Below, one piece after another: positions 38,030 to 49,869 of a stretch of 64,000 bases of DNA. Source of the stretch: Ailurus styani (taxonomy: Eukaryota; Chordata; Mammalia; Carnivora; Ailuridae); assembly GCA_002007465.1 (NCBI GenBank), contig LNAC01000375.1:846831-910830 (forward strand). Reading direction: 5' to 3'. The stretch's first letter is position 1; the number at the start of each line of letters is the position of its first letter. The position numbers and the translations under genes were made by a program. The notes under the pieces are model-generated. The model saw only the letters and a list, made by a program, of their open reading frames with translations. It made no database searches and was not told the DNA's origin.

Positions 38030-39726
38030 TTTTTTTTTCCAGAGGTTTTTGTTGTTGTTGTTGTTGTTGTTATGAATAAAGTTACTCTAAACATTTAAGT
38101 ATAATTCTTTGTGATGGATATTGTTCTTTCTTTGGATGAATATCTAGAAAAGCAACTGCCAGGTCGCATAATTGTATGACAAATGAATTAGCCAAAATCC
38201 TTTCCAAAGTATCCATTGCAATTTTATTCCGACCAGCAATGAAAAAGAATTGTTTGTTCCACATCCTCTCCAACACTTGTTTGTGACTATCTCTTTACTT
38301 TTAGCCAATCTAGAGGATGGACAGGGGTATTTATTTCCTATTCCCTGATTCAGTGCCTATTAATATTGAACATGTTTGCAATTATTAAATTCCCACTGCT
38401 ATATTTTCTTGGATGAAATACCCATCAAAATGTTTGTCCAAGTTTTTGAGGACATTTTTCTTCCAATATTTAGTTGTAGGGATTTGTTATATATTCTGGA
38501 CTCAAGTCTTCCTTAGAATCATGCTTTGCAAAATTTGCTATCAGTTTTTGGATTGCCATTCAATTTTCTCAAGGGAATCCTGTGAAAGCAGAAGTTTTCA
38601 ATGTTTTAGAAGTCCAATTTGGGTTTTTTTTTCTTTTATAGTTTATACATTTTTCTGTTTAATCTTAGAAATCTTTGGTTAAATAAAGGTCACACAGAGT
38701 TTTCTCTCATGTTTTCTAGTTTTAGTTCTTACTTTAGGTCTAGGAGACATTTTTATTTATTTTGTGTATGTGGGAGGTAAAGATATAAGTTTCTTTTTTC
38801 CCTTTACATGTGGGCATCCATTTTTTTAACAACATATGTTTAAAAATTATGTTTTAACTATTGGATTGCCTTGTTAGCTCTGTCAAAAATCAGTTTTTCG
38901 TATACATGCAGATATCTTTATTTTGTTCCCTTGATCTATACTCATATATTTATTACAAATATATCACTGTCTTCATCACTACAGCTTTATAGTGAGTGTA
39001 CATTATCCATTGTGTTATTTTTTTATAACTGCTAGCCTGTTATCAGTTTCTTGAATTTTAATATACATTTTAGATAAGTCACTTTCATTCTTCAAGAATA
39101 GTAATTGGAATTGTCCTGAACAGATCATATAATTATCATAACAATATGGTGTCTTTTAGTACTTATCTCTCCATTTATGATGATCTTCATAAATTGTTGT
39201 CAGCAGTAACTTATAATGTTCAGGGCACAGTTTGACATTTTTTGTTAAATTATACTTAAATGTTTCATAGTTTGGTGATATTTACATGACTTTTAAATTT
39301 CAATGTCCAATTGTTTGTTGCTAGTATAGTGTAGTGTGTATGTGTGTGTTTATCTTAAATACTGCCCAGCTAAACACAACTATTAGTTCTACAAAATTTC
39401 TGTAGATTCCTTAAGATTTTCAACATTATTTTTCTTTTCCTTGCCTTACTATTGTACTGACTAGAACATTCAATATGATCTTGAATAGGAGTAATGAGAA
39501 AGAAGATCTTATTCCAGATCTAAAGGAGAAGACACAGTGAAATTCACCAAAGAATATGATGTGAGCTCTAGGTTACATGTAGACACTATTTATCCGGTTG
39601 AAAAAGCTGCCTTATATTCTTAGTCTTTTGAGAGTTTTTAAGGTATATGAGTATTAAATTTTTTCAATGTTGTTTTCCACACCTATTAAGATGATCATAT
39701 GGTTTTTCATTTTTATTTTTTGTACG
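38030..39726 (-). mobile_element. L1, antisense (part 1 of a split element)
   Basis: TTATGAATAAAGTTACTCTAAACAT...AAGCAACTGCCAGGTCGC...ATTGTTTGTTCCACATCC read as antisense L1 3' region, and 38880-39726 continues into ORF2 (AGATGATCATATGG at about 39690). The same L1 resumes at 41086, so the interval between is an insertion. A (GTT)7 tract lies at 38049-38071. It also shows GGAGGTAAAGATATAAG-type decay and many stops. Confidence 0.8.
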
Positions 39727-39999
39727 TAAAGCATTTTAATAACATCCCAGAAAAGGTCAGGGAGAAGGAATTTCAGAGTCCCTGAGCAGGCGGCTGTAAC
39801 TTCAGCTCCTCCTGCAACAAAGGAGGCAGAAAGATCAGGCTGACCTTAGGAAATGGTAGGACAGGAGAGGCCAGGTCAGGCCTTGGCAGGGTCGTGGACG
39901 TGGCCAAAAAACTTGCTACCTGCTATGAGCTGTGAAAGGACCTTGAGGGAGACTGGGAGATGGCAGTGGGTAGTGGCTGCCCAAGGAATGCTTTCACAT

Positions 40000-40145
40000 C
40001 AAACATTCACACCTCTTGCCAGCAGCCTGGAGGATGCCCATTTTGCAGATGAGAATATGAAGCCTCTCAAAAGTGATGTGGAGAAACCAGTGCATAGCAA
40101 AGACAAGAACAGGACAGGCCCACACAGTTTCACAATAAGTCCAGA
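40000..40145 (-). mobile_element. MIR-like remnant inside the CDH23 copy, tentative
   Basis: Plus-strand CCCATTTTGCAGATGAGAATATGAAGCCTC resembles the reversed MIR core. It lies in what would be intron of the copied CDH23 segment, which agrees with an unprocessed copy. Confidence 0.45.
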
Positions 40146-40821
40146 ATTACAGGGCTGTTAGTACAGAGGTCCCCATGATGACATTCTTATAGAAGCTTAC
40201 ATTGTACAATGGCTGGCTAAAGATGGCCAGTAGCATTCTCATTGATGAGAATGATTTTCACCTTGGCATAGCCCACATGGTTGGGCACACTCTCATTGGC
40301 AAAGATGTCAAAGGTATAGTGGTCCACCTCTGGTCAGAGCCCAGAGGGATGGCCACCCCAATGCAAATGTGTGTTTTTCCTTGGACAGAGGTAGGGGAGA
40401 TGATGAAATGCTGGGAATTGTTCCCCACCAAGTATAACTTGAACATGTTGTTCAAGCTCAAGTTCCATTGCTCTGTGTGATCTTGTTCCCCTAGGTCATA
40501 GGAAGGAGATGAAGAAACACTAGAGTTTGGAAATCCCTCCAGAGGAAATGGGAGTTCAGACTGTTGAGTGTACCACCCGATGACTCTACAGGCAGAATGA
40601 AGATAAAAGCGTGGCCCAGCTCCCATGCCATGGTGACTTCCAGGCAGAGACAAATGCAGTCAGGGTGTACCCCATTGCAGCTTCAGTGCAATATGAGCTA
40701 CCAGAGCAAACAGATGGTAACTCTGAGCACTCCAGGGCTGAATCTAAAAGAATGTCAGCAGATGAGGCCAAGCACGGAAGGCTGCCCTGAGAAGGGGAGA
40801 TTTGTTTTTGTTTTTGTTTTT

Positions 40822-41024
40822 TTAAGATTTTATTCATTTATTTGACGGAGAGAGAATGAGAGAGTATGCACAAGTAGGCCGAGCGGCACGCTGAGGGAGA
40901 GGGAGAGGGAGAAGCAGGCTCTCCACTGAGCAGGGAGCCTGATGCAGGGCTCAATCCCAGGACCCTGGGATCATGACCTGAGCCGAAGGCAGCCGCTTAA
41001 CCAACTGAGCCACCCAGGTGCCCC
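40822..41024 (-). mobile_element. SINEC, antisense, inside the CDH23 copy
   Basis: TTAAGATTTTATTCATTTATTTGAC through CCTGGGATCATGACCTGAG to CCACCCAGGTGCCCC. Related flanks GAAGGGGAGATTT and CAAGGGGAGTTTT on either side suggest a duplication of about 9-13 bases. The body has an older CAAGTAGGCCGAGC variant. Confidence 0.93.
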
Positions 41025-41085
41025 TGACAAGGGGAGTTTTGAACTGGCTTTAGTAATGAAGGGAAGATGGAGTAGAAGAGCTGGA

Positions 41086-41935
41086 TTTTCATTTTTTAAA
41101 ATGTGTCAATGTGGTTGATTACATCGATTCATTTTCTAAGGCTGAGCCAATGTTTCATTCCTGGGATAAACCATACTTGACTATGTTATATTGTCTCTTT
41201 ATAAAATGTTATTGAAAATTTTATGTTTGTGTTCCACAGGGATGCCTGTCTCCAGTATTTGTTTTCTGGAATGTGTTTGTCTGTTTTTGTGGTCAGGGCA
41301 ATGCTGACTTTTGTCATGTTCTATTATCTGGAGGACTACATGGAAACACGGTATTATTTCTCCTTAAAACTTGCAAAAGCCTCTTACTATTGTCTAAAGT
41401 TTTCATTTAAGATTTTTGTTTCAAAAAAGTTAATTTCTTATGTTACATATAGGGCTATTCAGGCCATAGATCTCTTCTCAAGTAAGCTTTGGTAGTTTGT
41501 GAGTTTCAAAAAACAATCATGTATTTCACCTAAGATGTTAAACTCATCCATCGTTTAAAGTTGTTCATAGTATTTCCTTTTGAGCCTTTAATGTATATAG
41601 AAATATAATGATGTCCCAGTTTTCATTCTTAATACTAATAATAATCTATGTCTTCACCCTATTTTGTATGATCTATATGGCAAAAATTTTATCAATTTTA
41701 TTGAGTGTTTCTAAAGATTTTGGCTTCCTTGTGTACTGTTTTCTATTTTCTATTTTACTGATTTCTACTCTTACCTGGATTATTTATTTCTTTCTGGCTA
41801 CTTCAGATTTAATTTTTGTTTCTCGCTTACAAATCTTCTTTTCAGTCATATTTTATGTGGGAGTAAAAATGGAGTTTAGAAGGTATAAGTGTTTAAGGTG
41901 AGGCTCCATTATAAGATTGGGGAAAAAAAAAAACG
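41086..41935 (-). mobile_element. L1, antisense (part 2 of the split element)
   Basis: GTGTCAATGTGGTTGATTACATC...TTCATTCCTGGGATAAACC and the later GGATTTTGGCTTCCTTG-like text read as antisense L1 ORF2, continuing where part 1 stopped. The outer copies of TTTTCATTTTT (39703-39722 and 41085-41096) frame the CDH23 insertion. Confidence 0.75.
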
Positions 41936-42284
41936 GTTCCTGTTTTTATATCTTCCAGATGGTTAAAGAATTTTCTTGCACTAAATATACCTGCTGAAAT
42001 CAAGTTTCTATCTTGTCACAGTATCCCCATCCTCTGTTTTCAGCCAATCCAGGCTCATAAGCCCCTTTACTCTCTAAAAATGAGATAAATTTGTGCTTGG
42101 TGGCTGAAAACTCCTAATTTTCTAGCATGATATGCTTTTAGAAGTACTCCTTAAGGAGAAAACTGCACCCTCTCCATATTTTTGTATCACTGACTAAATG
42201 ATTATCTATTAAATGTCTTATTGGTTTACAGTTTTCTAGATTGAGTAAACATTGGAGGTGGTAAATAACATCAATTCTGTTTCT

Positions 42285-42425
42285 GAATATATATGTGTGT
42301 GTATATATATATATATACATATATATAGTTAATTATGTTTATATATATAGAACAGCAAAAATAAAAGTGCTTTAAGCATCTTGCTGCAGATTATACATAC
42401 ATATATATGCATATATATATATAAA
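42285..42425. repeat. two (TA)n/(TG)n AT-rich microsatellites
   Basis: GTGTGTGTATATATATATATAC and a second TATATATGCATATATATATATA run are read directly. Confidence 0.8.
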
Positions 42426-44039
42426 TGGCTTCTAATTAAAATTTGTACACAATCCTTAATATTAAAAAATGATATTTAGGTCTGCTGTAGCAGATAAAAG
42501 CATACATAAACAATGAAAGAAGAAATATAATTTAATCATAGTTGTAGCACATGTGAGCTTTGAAACATAAGTAGGTAAAAACTGTTCCTTTCTCCAAAAA
42601 ACACATTAATAGAGTAGGATTAAAGGTACTGTGTTAAAGTAGCTTCTATGAAATAATGGTGTATATAGTTTACCTATTTAGCTCTCAGTGTCACACTGTA
42701 GATTTCTCTCATTATCCTATGTCAAGATTGTAGAGGTTATTTGCAGTAGAAGCACTCTTCTTATTCATAACTCCTCTGACATCCTCTCACTATTTAGCTG
42801 CTCTACGAATGAACATGATGGTATAGTTTAAAGTTTGTATTTAATTGTCAGTATGTAAGCAATGTTATACTCACAGTGTTAAATTGATATTTTAATTTTA
42901 CACCCACGTATGCTGGTACTAGGCAGACAAACACTACTTTCACCTCTCCTTTCCTGCTTATAATTATTGTGGCCCTGCTCCCCACCCCCACCAATGAGAA
43001 AGTAAGTTCTGCATGTAGTACTACAGCTATATTCCATTTAAGTTTCTTATAGTTGTTGAGGAAATAACCAGTCAACCTATTTATTTGACTGTGTAACAAC
43101 AAATGATATAAGCTGTATGGGGCTATTTCAACCACTTCTGTTATTGTTGGGTAAGATCACCTCTAATTATAGAAACATCATGTTTTGTGATCCTAGATGT
43201 TTAGAGACTTCTGAAGTAATGGACAGAGTTTTCCTTAATCAAACTAGATTGAAGAACATTCTTTTTGTTATTGTTGGGTGTAAACAGCCCAAAGGAATCT
43301 GATGGGAGATAACTAAAGAGAAGAAGCAACAGTGCCAGGAGCTGCATAAAGCATTTTTCTGTTCTTTGACTCAATGTTCATGAAAATTATGTAACAAGGC
43401 ACTATGGCCCTTATACAGTCAAGGTAACTAAGGCAAATATACTAAATTAATACTCTTGAGGTTTTATATTTAATAAGTAGACTAGAAATCAATCGAAGTA
43501 TCCTGGGCTCCAACACTGATGCTGATTTCACTGTAAAATCAGCTTCTAGGCAAAAGACAGAGGAGATAGCTGAGATAAGGTTAGCTGAGTGTTTGAAACA
43601 TTCTAGGCACTCAACAAGTTTTCAGAGTATGTAAACAAAGGGAACTATAAATTGGGAACACTCACTGTCCACCACCCCCTAAATGCAAAGAGAATCTGAG
43701 GTTTCACAATAAAAAATAACTCCATTTGTAAAGTAATTACTATATATTAGACAACTTTCCAATTTAATAGATTAACTCAGTCAAGAATGAAAATACTTAG
43801 GAAGTAAATAGTTTTAGAATTATTGCCATTTTTGATAGCAAAACTGAAGTAGAAAAACTGAGTTGCCTAACTCACTCAGATGTAAGTGGATGGTGAAGTT
43901 TATTAGTTCATTGTGTTAAGTCTTCTTATAGATACATGTAAGAGAAAGCTCAAGAAATACATTTGTTTGTGAGAAAATAAATAAGCCACTTTGAGACATT
44001 TAGAAATAGGGAGTCAGAATGAGGATCTAGGAAAATTCA

Positions 44040-44235
44040 AGCCATATACTGATATGCGCTGATAATCATGATCACTGCTACCACCACCACGAGCACCAAC
44101 ACCATCATCATTATCTAAAATTTATTAGCACTGTTCTACACATTTTACACATGCCTTCTTATTTAATCCTACCAAAAGCCCTACTTCCTTCGTGGCACCT
44201 ATCTAATTGTATTATGATTCTAAAATAAAAGTATG
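44040..44235 (-). mobile_element. MIR-like remnant, antisense, preceded by an (ACC)n-like run
   Basis: CTACCACCACCACGAGCACC is followed by AAAATTTATTAGCACTGTTC, ACACATTTTACACATGCC and TTATTTAATCCTACC, which is the reversed MIR core in order. Confidence 0.55.
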
Positions 44236-45526
44236 ATATTTCTTTACTAATACATGACCTCTGCTTGAAGGCAGCCTCTGGCCTCTGACTCATATTTAAC
44301 ATCTTCCTACAACAAGGAGAGTAGCATATTCCACAGTTCCATATTTCACATTCCATAGTTTCTTCATATTTATTAAATAATTAAATGGATGGATGATCCT
44401 TGAAGTACAGTCTGAAGTGAATCATTTTAGGCAAAGCCAATTTCAGAGATACATAAATGTGAAAAAATAAACATAGTGAATATCAAAATTGAACTATTAT
44501 GAGTACAAAAGTATAGTTCCTAGCATAGTACTTTGCACGTAGCCATAAAAATCAGAAGATAGCATATGAAGGCCTAAAACCAAAAATCGTTTTCTTCAAT
44601 CTATCATTTTGGTCAGATATGCATATTCTCATTCGAACAATATTTACATCAACATTCATCTTTTTTTCATTACAACTACAATTAAATTTTATACTTGTTT
44701 TTAAAAATTGATTTTATTAGATCAGAAAAATTGGGAGAAAAGTTTTAAAATTCAGAATGCTAAGTCGTTTTTAATTATTTGATGAAAATCTATGAAATGT
44801 ATAGTTCACTAAGATTGAATTGGAACGCAGAAATTTAAATATGACAGTATTAGTAGCCATAGGGAAATGGATAAAGAATAACTGTTTACAACTGTATGCT
44901 AGGGAAATTTTTAAAAACTGTCAAAACGGATCAGAGATAGGGAGCTAAAACCAAAAATATCAACAACACACTATATTTTCCAGTAGAACTCATCTTTACC
45001 TAATATTTACATGTACATTTACATAAAAATATATTTCAAAATTGAATGTGAAAATACACTACAATTTTAAAAAGTTTTCCATCAGCATTATATATTTCTT
45101 AACATTTAACTAGCATAAGTATAAAGCTTAGTTGGGAAAATATTCAATAATAGAAAATTGTGTATTACATGTAAAGGATGATTTAAGGACATCATAATCT
45201 CCCTGATTAAATGAAAGCTGCTGACATGTTTAGTATTGACATGTATAAATAATATGCACACTCAGCAGCAAAAAAATGAGGTGAGACATCAATGTCAAAT
45301 ATCGAAAGCTTATACTTTATTAAAATCTGAATTTTTTACAGCAGAAGTTGTTTAGATATTTCATATATAAATTAGGTATGAAGTAAAATTTGATGAAACA
45401 TACAAAGAAAAGAGAGAATGTTACAACTATTTTACTTTTTCTCCTGAGAGTAGCAGTTTCCCTTTTCCTTTTCCCATCAGGACTTCATTTCATATTAAGG
45501 AAGTCCACTTTAAAAATAATGTGTAG

Positions 45527-45713
45527 CGGGGTGCCTGGGTGGCTCAGTGGGTTAAGCCTCTGCCTTCGGCTCAGGTCATGATCCCAGGGTCCTGGGATTG
45601 AGCCCCACATCGGGCTCTCTGTTCAGCGGGGAGCCTGCTTCTCCCCTCTCTCTGCCTGCCTCTCTGCCTACTTGTGATCTCTCTGTGTCAAATAAATAAA
45701 TAAAATCTTTAAA
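45527..45713 (+). mobile_element. SINEC with target-site duplication
   Basis: GGGGTGCCTGGGTGGCTCAGTG through TGTCAAATAAATAAATAAAATC. The duplication AAAAATAATGTGTAGC occurs at about 45511-45526 and 45716-45731. Close to consensus. Confidence 0.95.
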
Positions 45714-45881
45714 AAAATAATAATGTGTAGCTAAATAGTAAAACTCCAAATTTACGGTTATGAAGTGTTTCTTCCAAATATCTGTGTGAATCATTCTGCA
45801 AAGATGCAGTTTGATATTCTGAAATTAAAGTATCCCTTAAAAGGAAGCATTTATATCCTATCAATCTATTCCAGGATTTTT

Positions 45882-47490
45882 AAAAGAATGAATTCATTGC
45901 AGAAATATCTGTTCATGTATTCTGCCCATTTCTTGATTGGATTATTTGTTCTTGGGTGTTGAATTTGATTAAGTTCTTTATAGATTTTGGATACTAGCCC
46001 TTTATCTGATATGTCATTTGCAAATATCTTCTCCCATTCTGTAGTTTTCTTTTGGTTTTGTTGACTATTTCCTTTTCTGTGCAAAAGCTTTTGATCTTGA
46101 CAAAGTCCTAATAGTTCATTTTTGCCCTTGCTTCCCTTGCCTTTGGTGATGTTTCTAGGAAGAAGTTGCAGTGGCTGAGGTTGAAGAGGTTGCTGCCTGT
46201 GTTCTCCTCAAGGATTTTGATGGATTCCTGCCTCACACTGAGGTCTTTCAACCATTTTGAGTCTATTTTTGAGTGTGGTGTAAGGAAATTGTCCAGTTTC
46301 ATTCTTCTGCATGTGGCTGTCCATTTTCCCAATACCATTTCTGAAGAGACTCTCTTTATTCCATTGGACATTATTTCCTGCTTTGTCAAAGGTGAGTTGA
46401 CCACAGAGTTGAGGGTCCATTTCTGGGCTCTCTCTTCTGTTCCTCTGATCTATGTGTCTATTTTTGTGCCAGTACCAAACTGTCTTGATGATTACAGCTT
46501 TGTAATAGAGCTTGAAGTCTGGAATTGTGATGCCACCAACTTTAGTTTTCTTTTTCAACATTCCTCTATTTGGGGTTTTTTCTGGTTCTATATAAATTTT
46601 AGGATTATTTGTTCCATATCTTTGAAAAAAGTTGATGGTATTTTGATAGGGATTGCATTAAATGTAAATGGCCAACAGACACATGGAAAAGTGCTTAACA
46701 TCACTCAGCATCAAGGAAATACAAATCAAACCCACAGTGAGATACCACCTCACACCCGTCAGAATGGCTAAATTAACAAGTCAGGAAACGACAGGTTGTG
46801 GAGAAAGGGGAACCCTCCTACACTGTTGGTGGGAATGCAAGCTGGTGCAGCCACTCTGGAAAACAGTATGGAGGTTCCTCAAAAAGTTGAAAATACGACC
46901 CAGCAATCGCACTACTGGGTATTTACCCTAGAGATATAAATGTAGTGATCTGAAGGGGCACGTGCACCCGAATGTTTATAGCAGCAATGTCTACAATAGC
47001 CAAAGCATGGAAAGAGCCTAGATGTCCATCAACAGATGAATGGATAAAGAAGAAGTGGTATATATACATACAATGGAATACTATGAAGCCATCAAAAAAC
47101 AGAAATATTGCCATTTGCAATGATGTGGATGGAACTAGAGGATATTATGCTAAGTGAAATAAGTCAATCAGAAAAAGACAATTGTCATTATGATCTCTCT
47201 GATATGAGGAATTTGAGAGGCAGGGCGGGGGATCGTGGGGGGTAGGGAGGGAAAAAATGAAACAAGATGGGACCAGGGAGGGAGACAAACCATAAGAGAC
47301 TCTTAATCTCACCAAACAAACTGAGGGTTGCTGGGAGTGGGGGAGAGGGATAGGGTGGTTGGGTTATGGACATTGGGGAGGGTATGCACTATGGTGAGTG
47401 CTGTGAATTGGGTAAGACTGATGAATCACAGACCTGTACCCCTGAAACAAATAATACACTATATGTTAATAAAAAAAAGAGTGAATTCAT
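45882..47490. mobile_element. L1 insertion with 5' inversion (twin priming) and target-site duplication
   Basis: Bases 45898-46668 are antisense L1 ORF2. Bases 46669-47474 are sense L1 (ORF2 C-terminus, 3' UTR, A-tail). The inverted part reads, on the minus strand, up to ...TATTTCTGCA, and the sense part begins TGGCCAACAGACACATGG. In L1 these lie about 15 bases apart, so the two parts are neighbours split by inversion. Flanks AAAAGAATGAATTCAT (45882-45897) and AAAAGAGTGAATTCAT (47475-47490) match at 15 of 16. Minus-strand frames hold [20 protein letters not shown] and [16 protein letters not shown]; the plus-strand frame holds [21 protein letters not shown]. Few decayed sites: a carnivore-specific, fairly recent L1. 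Confidence 0.93.
47223..47251 (+). other. G-quadruplex-type motif in L1 3' UTR
   Basis: Five runs of three or more G's with loops of 1-5 bases (GGG, GGGGG, GGGGGG, GGG, GGG). G-rich polypurine tracts are a recurring trait of mammalian L1 3' UTRs. Confidence 0.75.
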
Positions 47491-47612
47491 ATTCAAAACC
47501 TATTTTAAAAAACAATGAATGTATACATGAAAAAAGTACTAGATTTTTCACAGGGGGTATTTTGGAGTAACCAGAATATACACATCATATAATCAAACAA
47601 CTTAAAGCATAT

Positions 47613-47819
47613 ATTTTTTAAAGGTTTTATTTATTTATTTGACACAGAGAGATCAGATCACAAGTAGGTTGAGAGGCAGGCAGCGAGAGAGAGAGAGAGA
47701 GGAGGAAGCAGGCTCCCTGCTGAGCAGACAGCCCAATGTGGGCCTCGATCCCAGGACCCTGAGATCATGACCTGAGCCAAAGACAGAGGCTTTAACCCAC
47801 TGAGCCACCCAGGTGCCCA
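47613..47819 (-). mobile_element. SINEC, antisense, with target-site duplication
   Basis: TTTTTAAAGGTTTTATTTATTTATTTGACACAG through the reverse SINE body to GAGCCACCCAGGTGCCC. TTAAAGCATAT lies on both sides (about 47602-47612 and 47820-47830). The duplication and mild divergence support an intact insertion. Confidence 0.95.
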
Positions 47820-47830
47820 TTAAAGCATAT

Positions 47831-49158
47831 TCATAAACAGTTTATTCTATTATCATAGGCTATTTCTTTACTAGGCATAAGATATTTAAAGAACCACTCA
47901 AATATACTCAAATATATGCATATATGTAAGTGTAAATGGATGTACATATATATATATATATAAACAAACAAAAGCATACAGATGTATACTTGTATATATA
48001 TTTCTATGTTTGTATCTGCATGTATAGCATGGCAATATCAAATCTTCCGAGAAGCTAAGTGTAAATACCTTAAACAGGCAACTGGTCCCTTAAACATAGT
48101 TAGGAGCTCTTAACTAAAGTGCCTGCAGATACAACATCTCACAGCTAACCCAGATCTGTAGATTTGGTCCTATTTGATTAATACCTTTCATCTGCCCTTC
48201 ATTTGAAGAAATGTCATCAAAATCTTGCTGTATTTTTCAATGAAAGAAAGAATACAGCATGACTGTGATTTGAGAAAATAAAAGCTCAGCGTTTGACAGT
48301 ATTTTCAATTCTAATCAAAGGCAGTGTATACTTGGCATATTGCCTTTATTTTTATCAACTCTAGGAGCAAAGCAGTAAAGACAGAAAAGATAATTGGACC
48401 TCTACTGCATTTGTTCTAAATGAAGAGATCATGAATCATCTTATTCATCTTAACTTATGTTTCAGAGATTCCAATTGCTAGAAGCTTAGGTACTTTAGTG
48501 CAAGCTTTTCTCAAGGTTCCAGTACAGATGTCTATACAAAAGTAACTTTGAATACAAGCAAGAAAACTTAAATTTATTCAGCACTTACTTTGTATTATGA
48601 ATATCAGTTAAAAAAAAAACCAACTAGTTCCTTATCAAACAGCTTGAAAGTAAGAGAAATGAGAAACTTTAAAATCACATTGCTTGACTCCAAAGCTTTG
48701 GCCAATCACTTTGCACATTTTCTTTATACTAAAGCTCATTATGTTGTTCACTCAAGCCTGGAGGAAAAAAGTATTCCAAAGCTACAGTACCGAATTTTAA
48801 CTTAATAATGATTATGGAAATATTTTTATTAGTTTTGGGTTTTACTAGTATTTCAATTAAGTGTGAAGGCAATACAAAATTAGTGTTCTTTTTTACTTTG
48901 TTCTTCTGAAATATGAAAAATTACAGATTACCTCATGTCCAAAGTAGTCATTGAAACACTAAAAATATTTTTGAATAACTACCTACTACTTCATTTTCTC
49001 ATCTTTGTATCACCATACCTTCAACCTCAAGCCAATCCAAGAAAGATCTTGGTATGTTATGTACATATTAGTCTATCAAGTCATTTCAAAAATTAAAAAG
49101 AGAATTATGTATTTGATTTTAACTATGAGGACTTATATCCATGTGGCAAAAAACTTGA

Positions 49159-49200
<42 letters not shown>

Positions 49201-49865
49201 CTTGCTTTGGGTTGTAAGGATTAAGATTACTTTTAAAATGTATTTTTAATACTGTTATAATTTCAAAAAAACTTTATGCATTTTTTCTCATCGATTCTAC
49301 ACAAAATCCTATAAGACATAAAGAGAGAAGGTGACATGCCCAAGACCATTAAAGTAAGTGGCAAAACTGGAACAAGAGACCAAACTTTCGGTTTTATTTC
49401 ATCTCAATCCCTCTCTCTTCTGAAAAAAGCCAATTACTTCAGTGGAAGATATCTTGCTATTCCCTGGATAATCTTAAAAGCATAAATCATACCTGCCTTA
49501 TTTGTCAAGCATTTTTTTTCTAAATCCCTACTGTAACATTTTTTGGATGGTAATGTGCTAATTGGTGTTGTAGTATTAAATCTATAACAACATGTTCTAA
49601 TATTAATAGGGAAGTGTCTGTCATTAGCATGCTCTTATCCAAATTGCAATGTTCAGAAATCAAGAAAATATCATACCAGCACAAAGATTAAAGCAAAAAT
49701 TTTTTTGTTATAAATAATAGTGAATTTTGAAATCTATTATATAAACATGTTATTTGAGTTTCTAGAAGTCACCCTACAAAAAGATTTGAAATACGTAATT
49801 TTTAACCTATTACATTGGGATGATATCTTCACGAAGTAAGAATGAACACATGATGATTGTTAAGT
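47831..49865. other. unassigned sequence with (TA)n and (AC)n tracts; no gene seen
   Basis: A TA run lies near 47943-47962 and an (AC)n run at 49161-49199. A MIR-like scrap may lie near 49310-49400 (GACATGCCCAAGACC). Nothing else is recognised. Confidence 0.4.
49161..49199. repeat. (AC)n microsatellite, about 19 units
   Basis: An uninterrupted AC run read directly; likely variable in length between individuals. Confidence 0.95.
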
Positions 49866-49869
49866 CAAC

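Larger units (their letters stand above)
39727..41085 (-). pseudogene. CDH23: CDH23 (cadherin-23) gene fragment, with apparent intron flanks, inserted into an L1
   Basis: Read on the minus strand, the part between about 40490 and 40158 translates to pieces resembling cadherin-23 extracellular cadherin repeat sequence: NNMFKLYLVGNNS, HFIISPTSVQGK, VAIPL, then after a frameshift DIFANESVPNHVGYAKVKI and LINEN, then after another frameshift FSQPLYN and GTSVLTAL. CDH23 itself is a calcium-binding adhesion protein of hair-cell tip links. Here at least two frameshifts and a stop (after LINEN) disable it. Upstream on the minus strand is a pyrimidine-rich run ending CTATGACCTAG (about 40490-40510), which looks like a splice acceptor. 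The homology stops near 40158 and runs into non-coding sequence with a MIR-like block. No A-tail is seen. This suggests an unprocessed genomic copy of an exon with its introns, not a retrocopy. I identified the parent by remembered sequence, so it needs checking. A SINE (40822-41024) was inserted later. Confidence 0.68.
41936..45526. other. unassigned sequence with AT repeats and MIR-like remnants; no gene seen
   Basis: (TA)n/(TG)n tracts occur near 42285-42330 and 42395-42425. MIR-like blocks may lie at 43365-43460 and 44040-44230. Open frames are at most 95 codons and meaningless. Confidence 0.4.

Noticed and set aside
45898..46668. separate antisense L1 unrelated to the adjacent sense L1
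   Set aside because: The two parts meet at neighbouring L1 positions and share one pair of flank duplications, so a single insertion with inversion fits better.
46166..46771. 201-codon plus-strand open frame, the longest in the window
   Set aside because: It is the antisense reading of L1 ORF2 across the inversion joint of the twin-primed insertion; the minus strand gives the real L1 motifs.
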